The notes under the pieces were generated by a model. It searched no databases. It was not told the origin of the DNA and was given only the letters and a program-made list of their open reading frames with translations. A program made the position numbers and the translations under genes. From Candidatus Rokuibacteriota bacterium (GTDB taxonomy: Bacteria; Methylomirabilota; Methylomirabilia; Rokubacteriales; CSP1-6), in the NCBI GenBank assembly GCA_030647435.1, contig JAUSJX010000107.1, positions 18,982 to 82,981 of the forward strand: a stretch of DNA of 64,000 bases. The letters run 5' to 3'. Shown piece after piece: positions 59,332 to 64,000 of this stretch. Numbering within the stretch: position 1 is the stretch's first letter; each line of letters starts with the position of its first letter.

Positions 59332-59631
59332 TCAATGGCGGCCGCCTAGAATGCTCAATTCGAACTCGTCCGCGCATCGGAGCCGCGTGAAACCGTGGCT
59401 CAAAACGCCACACGTGAGGAACTCGCGGAACTCCTGCTCGACGAAGCGAGGGAGGCCGTGTTTGAGGCCGCGGTCCGAGACTTCGCGCAGGAGGGACTCG
59501 AGGTGCTCGCCAATGATGGCGTGGAGCACGGAGTGCTCGGTGTCGCGCGGTCGATTACGGAGGGTGGACCAGGGCCACGTCCGTGGGTACCGCGTGCCGG
59601 GGACGACGCCAATGCCCAGAGATAGATACAT
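59332..59631 (-). pseudogene. IS91-family transposase, N-terminal fragment
   Basis: One minus frame reads DTEHSVLHAIIGEHLESLLR, then GLPRFVEQEFREFLTCGVLS, then HGFTRLRCADE, the N-terminal zinc-binding region of IS91-like Y2 transposases. The catalytic HUH and tyrosine parts are missing. 59131-59331 and 59632-59923 show no supported gene. Confidence 0.7.
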
Positions 59632-59923
59632 GGCTCCAGCACCGGGGCAGGTTTGTCAGGATCGCCGGCGCCCACTGCTTCCGCGACGACGTCGATCATC
59701 GGGGTGCGGCGCTGCGGTCTTGATCGCCCCCCTCTCGGGGAGGGCGTGCGTGCGACCCCATGCGGTCTAGGGCTGGAATCCGGATCGGATGGCTGTCACC
59801 GAGATTGTCACTCACACGGCGCGACGGCCCGCAATTGGCCGCAACATAGCGCGACGACAGCGTCGTGCCGCCGACACCGCAAGTCATTGAGAACATGAGC
59901 GACGCGGACGATTGAACGTGAGA

Positions 59924-60261
59924 ACTGAAAATCCTGGTGTCGGCGGTTCAATCCCGTCCCTGCCCACCATTTCTTTCACTCACTTGCCCGTCACCGAATT
60001 CTTCCCGGTTTGAGTTTGTGCCCAACTCGGGAACACTCCAGAGCATTCCAGCGCACGTCACGTGGTCTAGGCCGTCGCGACCCCCCCCTTCCAGATCCGA
60101 CTGGAACGCGCCTTACTGACCGGCTCCTGTCTTTTTCTTCGGGCCCCGGTTTGACTTGTCCCGCGCGCTCTGACAGGATCGGCGCGAGATGCCACGGTTC
60201 ATTCGCGCTGTGACACGGCCGCCGTGTCCGAGAACGGGTGTTATGTTATCTACGTTCCGCG
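59924..60261 (+). repeat. tRNA-half repeat unit, copy 4 (best preserved right end)
   Basis: Bases 59924-59969 equal the last 46 bases of tRNA-Phe. The first 40 bases of flank match copy 2 exactly (TTTCTTTCACTCACTTGCCC ...); a 16-base GTGCCCAGATTT-type repeat is reduced to one copy. R is complete: GGTTTGACTTGTCCCGCGCG, CTGACAGGATCGGCGCGAGA, TTCATTCGCGCTGTGACAC, then GAGAACGGGTGTTATGTTAT and CTACG. Confidence 0.9.
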
Positions 60262-60467
60262 CCTTCCGACTGGAGCGCCTGGACAAGGAGGGTGTGCCCG
60301 TAAAGCTCTCCGAGACGCCCGGCGCGGTGGACCGCGCGGCGCCGCTCCTCGGCCAGCATACCGAGGAGATCCTGATCGAGCTCGGATACACCGAGACGGA
60401 ACGCCGCGGCCTCGAGGCCGAGGGCGTCGTTCAACGCTGGCCGATACCAGGAGGGAAGGCTCAATGA
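60262..60467 (+). pseudogene. C-terminal fragment of a CaiB/BaiF CoA-transferase
   Basis: The frame reads FRLERLDKEGVPVKLSETPG, then DRAAPLLGQHTEEILIELGY, the conserved end of class III CoA-transferases. Only about 65 codons remain; repeat R abuts the 5' edge. The stop overlaps the tctC start, as expected of an intact donor operon tail. Confidence 0.8.
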
Positions 60468-61447
60468 AGACCCGGACGCTCGCCCTGCTCTGTGCCCTCG
60501 CCGTGCTCGTCCCCGGGCTCGCCGCGCTCGCGGTCGCCCAGGCCAAATATCCGTCGAAGACCATGGAGGTGGTCGTGCCCTACTCCCCCGGCGGCGGCAC
60601 CGACAACCTCATGCGGATGATCACGGGCATCATCGAGGAGAACAAGTGGTCGCCGGTGCCGATCAACGTCAACAACCGCACGGGCGGCAGCGGCGCCGTC
60701 GGCTACACCTACCTGATCGGCAAGAAGGGTGACTCCCACGTGGTGGCCGGCGCCACGCCCATGGTCGTGTCCGGGAAGCTGGAAGGGCGCCTCCCGGGCG
60801 ACCACCGCGACGTGATGACCATCCTCATGATCGTGGCCATCGACGACCTCATGCTCTCGGTGCGGACGGAGTCGCCCTTCAAGACCATCGACGACTTCGT
60901 CAAGGCCGCGCGCGAGAAGCCGAGCGTGCTCACCGTCGGCGGTACCGGGACCAATACCGAGGACCACATCTTCCACTATCTCTTCGAGCACGCGGCCAAG
61001 ATCAAGGTGAAGTACGTGCCGTTCAACTCAGGCGGCGAGGTGACCACCGCCCTCATGGGCGGGCACATCGACGCCGCGGTGGAGAACCCCAACGAGATCG
61101 TGGCCCAGGTCGAGGCCAAGAAGGCGCGCAATCTCGCGGTGGCCTCCCGCAAGCGGCTCACCGACGCGGCCGACGTGCCCACCTTCGCGGAGCGGGGCTA
61201 CGAGTTCTTCTGGGAGCAGCTGCGCGGCGTGGTGGGGCCGGCGGGCATGAGCCCGGAGGCCGTGAAGTGGTGGCAGGACACGCTCAAGAAGGTGACCGAG
61301 AACAAGAAGTGGCAGGAGTTGTACATCAAGCGCAACCTCCTGACGCCCACCGCGTGGACGGGGGAGGAGGCCAACAAGTACCTCGATGGCCTCAACGCCA
61401 AGTACGAGAAGGCGCTCGGGGACCTCGGCGCGCTGAAGAAGAAGTAG
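60464..61447 (+). CDS. tctC: Tripartite tricarboxylate transporter substrate-binding protein
   Basis: The protein has 327 residues with a signal peptide of about 26 residues (ending AVA). YPSKTMEVVVPYSPGGGTDN, NNRTGGSGAVGYTYL, TVGGTGTNTEDH and LMGGHIDAAVENPNEI fit the Bug/TctC family of periplasmic receptors for carboxylates. GGAGG lies ten bases upstream of ATG 60464. First gene of tctCBA. Confidence 0.92.
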   Translation: MKTRTLALLCALAVLVPGLAALAVAQAKYPSKTMEVVVPYSPGGGTDNLMRMITGIIEENKWSPVPINVNNRTGGSGAVGYTYLIGKKGDSHVVAGATPMVVSGKLEGRLPGDHRDVMTILMIVAIDDLMLSVRTESPFKTIDDFVKAAREKPSVLTVGGTGTNTEDHIFHYLFEHAAKIKVKYVPFNSGGEVTTALMGGHIDAAVENPNEIVAQVEAKKARNLAVASRKRLTDAADVPTFAERGYEFFWEQLRGVVGPAGMSPEAVKWWQDTLKKVTENKKWQELYIKRNLLTPTAWTGEEANKYLDGLNAKYEKALGDLGALKKK

Positions 61448-61452
61448 CGCGC

Positions 61453-61908
61453 GTGCGGCGCGCGGACCAGATCGCCGGCGCCGGGCTGCTCCTGCTCGGC
61501 GTGGCGTTCGCGGGAGCAGGGCTCCGGAACTACACCTACTGGGGCGCCGCCGGTCCCGGCTCGGGCTTCCTCCCGTTCTGGCTCGGCGTCACCATGGCCG
61601 TCCTCGCCGCCTGGCTCCTGATCGGGGCGACGCGGGCGCGCACCTCGGGCGGCCGCTGGCTGCCGGAGGGGGCCGGGCTGCGGCGCCTCCTCATCGTGCT
61701 CGGCGTGACGGCGGGCCTGATCGCCGTCCTCAAGATCGTGGGGATGGCGGTGGGCACCGTGCTCTTCCTCGTCGCCATCCTCCGCTTCGTCGAGCGCATG
61801 CGCTGGCGGTCCACCCTCGCCATCGCCGTCGGCACCGCCGCCGTCAACTACCTCATCTTCACCTACTGGCTGCGCGTGCCCTTCCCCGTGGGCGTGCTGG
61901 GCTTCTGA
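61453..61908 (+). CDS. tctB: Tripartite tricarboxylate transporter small membrane subunit
   Basis: The protein has 151 residues from GTG 61453 with four predicted helices. GAAGPGSGFLPFWLGVTMAV is typical of TctB. It starts five bases after tctC and shares one base with tctA, so all three are coupled. Confidence 0.9.
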   Translation: MRRADQIAGAGLLLLGVAFAGAGLRNYTYWGAAGPGSGFLPFWLGVTMAVLAAWLLIGATRARTSGGRWLPEGAGLRRLLIVLGVTAGLIAVLKIVGMAVGTVLFLVAILRFVERMRWRSTLAIAVGTAAVNYLIFTYWLRVPFPVGVLGF

Positions 61909-63422
61909 TGGACTTCCTCGCCAACCTCTCGCTCGGCTTCTCCATCGCCTTCACGCCGTTCAACCTGCTCATGGCGGCGGCGGGGGTGACGCTCGGCACC
62001 TTCATCGGCGCCCTGCCGGGGATCGGCCCCGTCTCGGGCGTCGCGCTCCTCCTGCCGCTCACCTTCGGCATGGACCCCGTCTCGGGCATCATCATGCTCG
62101 CCGCGCTCTATGCCGGCTCCATGTACGGCGGCACCATCACCTCGGTGCTCATCAATACCCCGGGCGAATCCGCCTCGGTGGTGACCTGCATCGACGGCTA
62201 CCAGATGGCGCTGCAGGGGCGGGCGGGGCCGGCGCTCGGGGTCGCCGCCATCGGCTCCTTCGTCGCCGGCACCATCGGCGTCGTGCTCCTCATGCTGATG
62301 TCGCCGCTCCTCGCGCGCTGGGCGCTCTCGTTCGGCCCGCCCGAGACCTTCGCCCTCATGCTGCTGGGGCTCACCACGGTGACCGGGCTCACCGGCGACC
62401 ACGCGCTCAAGGGCTACATGAGCATGGTCTTCGGGCTCATGCTCGCCATGGTGGGGTTCGACATCATCTCGGGCGACGCGCGCTACGCCTTCGGCATCAA
62501 CGAGATGCTCGACGGCGTGGAGTTCCTGCCGGTGGCCATCGGGCTCTTCGGGCTGGGGGAGGTGCTGGTCGGCGCCGAGCAGGTCACCGACATGCGGATC
62601 CTGAGAGCCCGGTACGGCATCCGCGACGTGATGCTCACCGCCGCCGACTGGGCGCGCAGCCGCGGGGCCATCGCCCGCGGGACCGCGCTCGGCTTCCTCA
62701 TCGGCGTGCTGCCCGGTGCGGGGCCCACCATCGCCTCCTTCCTCGCTTACACGCTGGAGAAGAAGGTGTCGAAGCATCCCGAGGAGTTCGGGCGCGGCGC
62801 CATCGAGGGGGTGGCGGCGCCCGAGTCGGCGAACAATGCCGCCTCCTCGGCGGCCTTCGTGCCGATGCTCACCCTCGGCATCCCGGGCTCCGCCACCACC
62901 GCGGTGATGCTGGGCGGGCTCATGATGTGGGGCCTGCGGCCGGGACCGCTCCTCTTCGAGAAGAACCCGGATTTCGTGTGGGGCCTCATCGCCTCGCTCT
63001 ACATCGCCAACGTGATGCTCCTCGTGCTGAACATCGCCTTCATCCCCATGTTCGTCCGGGCCCTCCGCATTCCCTACGGCGTCCTCATGCCGCTGATCAT
63101 CATCTTCTGCGTCACCGGCGCCTACTCGCTCAACAACAAGGTCTGGGACGTGGGCGTGATGCTGGTCTTCGGCGGGCTCGGCTACGTGATGAGGAAGCTC
63201 GACTATTCCCCCGCCGCGCTCACGCTCGCCCTCGTCCTGGGTCCCCTCGCGGAGCGCGCGCTCCGGCAGTCGCTCATCATCTCGGACGCGGGGGTCGCGA
63301 TTTTCTTCACGCGGCCCATCTCGGCGGTGCTCACCCTGCTCGCGCTGTCCGCCGTCGCCGTCCCCGCGGCGCGCGCGCTCCGACAGGCGGTGCGCGGCCG
63401 CGCCCGGGCCGCGGCGGCCTGA
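61908..63422 (+). CDS. tctA: Tripartite tricarboxylate transporter large membrane subunit
   Basis: The protein has 504 residues and about 12 helices. [20 protein letters not shown] and [25 protein letters not shown], and the second-half repeat [20 protein letters not shown] with [20 protein letters not shown] are the TctA signatures. It completes a functional-looking TTT system for a carboxylate, driven by an ion gradient. Confidence 0.94.
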   Translation: MDFLANLSLGFSIAFTPFNLLMAAAGVTLGTFIGALPGIGPVSGVALLLPLTFGMDPVSGIIMLAALYAGSMYGGTITSVLINTPGESASVVTCIDGYQMALQGRAGPALGVAAIGSFVAGTIGVVLLMLMSPLLARWALSFGPPETFALMLLGLTTVTGLTGDHALKGYMSMVFGLMLAMVGFDIISGDARYAFGINEMLDGVEFLPVAIGLFGLGEVLVGAEQVTDMRILRARYGIRDVMLTAADWARSRGAIARGTALGFLIGVLPGAGPTIASFLAYTLEKKVSKHPEEFGRGAIEGVAAPESANNAASSAAFVPMLTLGIPGSATTAVMLGGLMMWGLRPGPLLFEKNPDFVWGLIASLYIANVMLLVLNIAFIPMFVRALRIPYGVLMPLIIIFCVTGAYSLNNKVWDVGVMLVFGGLGYVMRKLDYSPAALTLALVLGPLAERALRQSLIISDAGVAIFFTRPISAVLTLLALSAVAVPAARALRQAVRGRARAAAA

Positions 63423-63428
63423 GAGGCC

Positions 63429-63492
63429 GTGGCCGAGGACCGCTACGGGCTCCCCCTCACCTCCGACTCCGCCCGCGCGGAGCCGGCTCCCT
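63429..63492 (+). pseudogene. N-terminal fragment of a TPR protein
   Basis: GTG 63429 begins [20 protein letters not shown], similar to the start of TPR proteins that begin DRYGLPLTT. It lasts only about 21 codons before the SBP fragment. Confidence 0.4.
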
Positions 63493-63664
63493 GCGATGTA
63501 CGGCGTCAGGGAGTACGCGGAGGCCGGGGGTCTGATGGCCTATGGAGCCAATCTGTCCGATATGCACCGGCTCGGAGCGTCCTTCGTAGACAAGATCCTG
63601 AAGGGCGCCAAGCCTGCCGACCTCCCCGTGGAGCAGCCGACGAAGTTCGAGCTGGTCATCAACC
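63493..63664 (+). pseudogene. TrpX-like SBP fragment interrupted by a group II intron
   Basis: The frame reads [20 protein letters not shown], then [20 protein letters not shown], then FELVIN, the same family as the fragment at 38425. After FELVIN the usual LKTAKALGLTIP does not follow; a GTGCG intron boundary does. The N-terminal half is missing, so the intron sits in an already broken gene or the exon was moved with it. Confidence 0.78.
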
Positions 63665-64000
63665 GTGCGTCCAGAGAAAGCTGACGTGTTCAGCGGGAGA
63701 CAGCCCCGCCGGGGTAAGAGCCAGAGCCCCGTAACTTGGGTGGCAGGGTGGAGGGAAACCAAGACTCTGAAGCCCACCGACGAAGCCATCGAAAGGATGG
63801 TGTGTGAGTCCCCGGGCCGTAACGGAAGTGAACGCACAGGTGGCCCCGACATACCAAAGCCCCGGAGGCCGAGCCTCACGGTTGAGAGGCGAAGGCAGCA
63901 TGGTCCGTCGCATCTGGCTGACGCGGCGGGACACTCCGGCGGGGTGAGAGCGACGGCACGGTGACCAGGACACGTCGAGCGACTGGAGAAGCCCTCCTCG
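63665..64000 (+). mobile_element. Group II intron, 5' part (continues beyond the window)
   Basis: The intron starts GTGCGTCCAGAGAAAGCTGA at the point where the SBP frame breaks. Downstream, GACAGCCCCGCCGGGGTAAG and GAGTCCCCGGGCCGTAACGG lie in domain-I-like structured sequence typical of bacterial group II introns. The encoded protein would lie outside the window. Confidence 0.75.

Overview
The window is high-GC DNA with densely packed genes, many of them joined by ATGA/GTGA start-stop overlaps. The gene content (11-gene nuo operon, Liv and TTT transporters, CoA-transferase/MaoC genes, REP-like repeats, PQQ sugar dehydrogenase) and codon use suggest a soil or subsurface bacterium of the Rokubacteria/Methylomirabilota kind. 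That assignment is inference from gene content; no 16S gene or other phylogenetic marker was tested.

Layout. 1-4.5 kb: end of an MFS gene, a thioesterase, a TIM-barrel epimerase and an EmrA/EmrB-type efflux pair. 4.6-6.4 kb: a PQQ-type sugar dehydrogenase with its own terminator and a small cytochrome c with an unusual CX3CH haem motif. 6.25-8.6 kb: a block of foreign gene pieces lying between two copies of a 269-bp direct repeat made of the cytochrome 3' end and the eboC 3' end. 8.4-12.5 kb: an Ebo cluster (eboC divergent from eboA-eboB-eboF), followed by a REP-associated tyrosine transposase element whose inverted ends contain the neighbours' stop codons. 13.5-15.7 kb: CoA-transferase, MaoC hydratase and a lipoprotein-like methyltransferase. 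15.85-26.5 kb: nuoABC-NIPSNAP-nuoDHIJKLMN without nuoEFG. 26.5-34.2 kb: formiminotransferase, AIR-synthase-like protein, gamma-glutamyltranspeptidase, D-glutamate cyclase-like protein and a class III aminotransferase, with several REP-like hairpins.

34.4-60.3 kb is accessory DNA. An intact tRNA-Phe(GAA) gene is followed by three more copies of its 3' half (38991, 55142, 59924). Each copy leads into a conserved flank of about 300 bp ending, in the best copies, in TTATGTTATCTACG. Between them lie a GAF/histidine kinase/receiver protein, a FecR-like protein, a complete Liv-type ABC operon fused to hydantoinase/oxoprolinase hyuA-hyuB, an SDR, small cassette-like genes (GIY-YIG, isochorismatase, DinB, GNAT), an inositol-phosphatase-like gene with altered metal ligands, a frameshifted SMP-30 gene and an astacin-like protease. 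Many 5'- or 3'-truncated gene pieces are interspersed (IS110, IS91, Lhr helicase, MerR, PrpE, DUF4440, SBPs, group II intron RT). 60.3-64 kb: a CoA-transferase fragment, a complete tctCBA transporter, and a group II intron that starts inside an SBP fragment and leaves the window.

The most unusual signal is the repeat system. A unit of about 340 bp carries the tRNA-Phe 3' half, and its right end also occurs alone at several places. Three times on the + strand that right end is followed by a 5'-truncated gene and then an intact gene in the same orientation. This looks like a recurrent junction for imported DNA. It could be the scar of serial tRNA-targeted integration or an undescribed mobile repeat.
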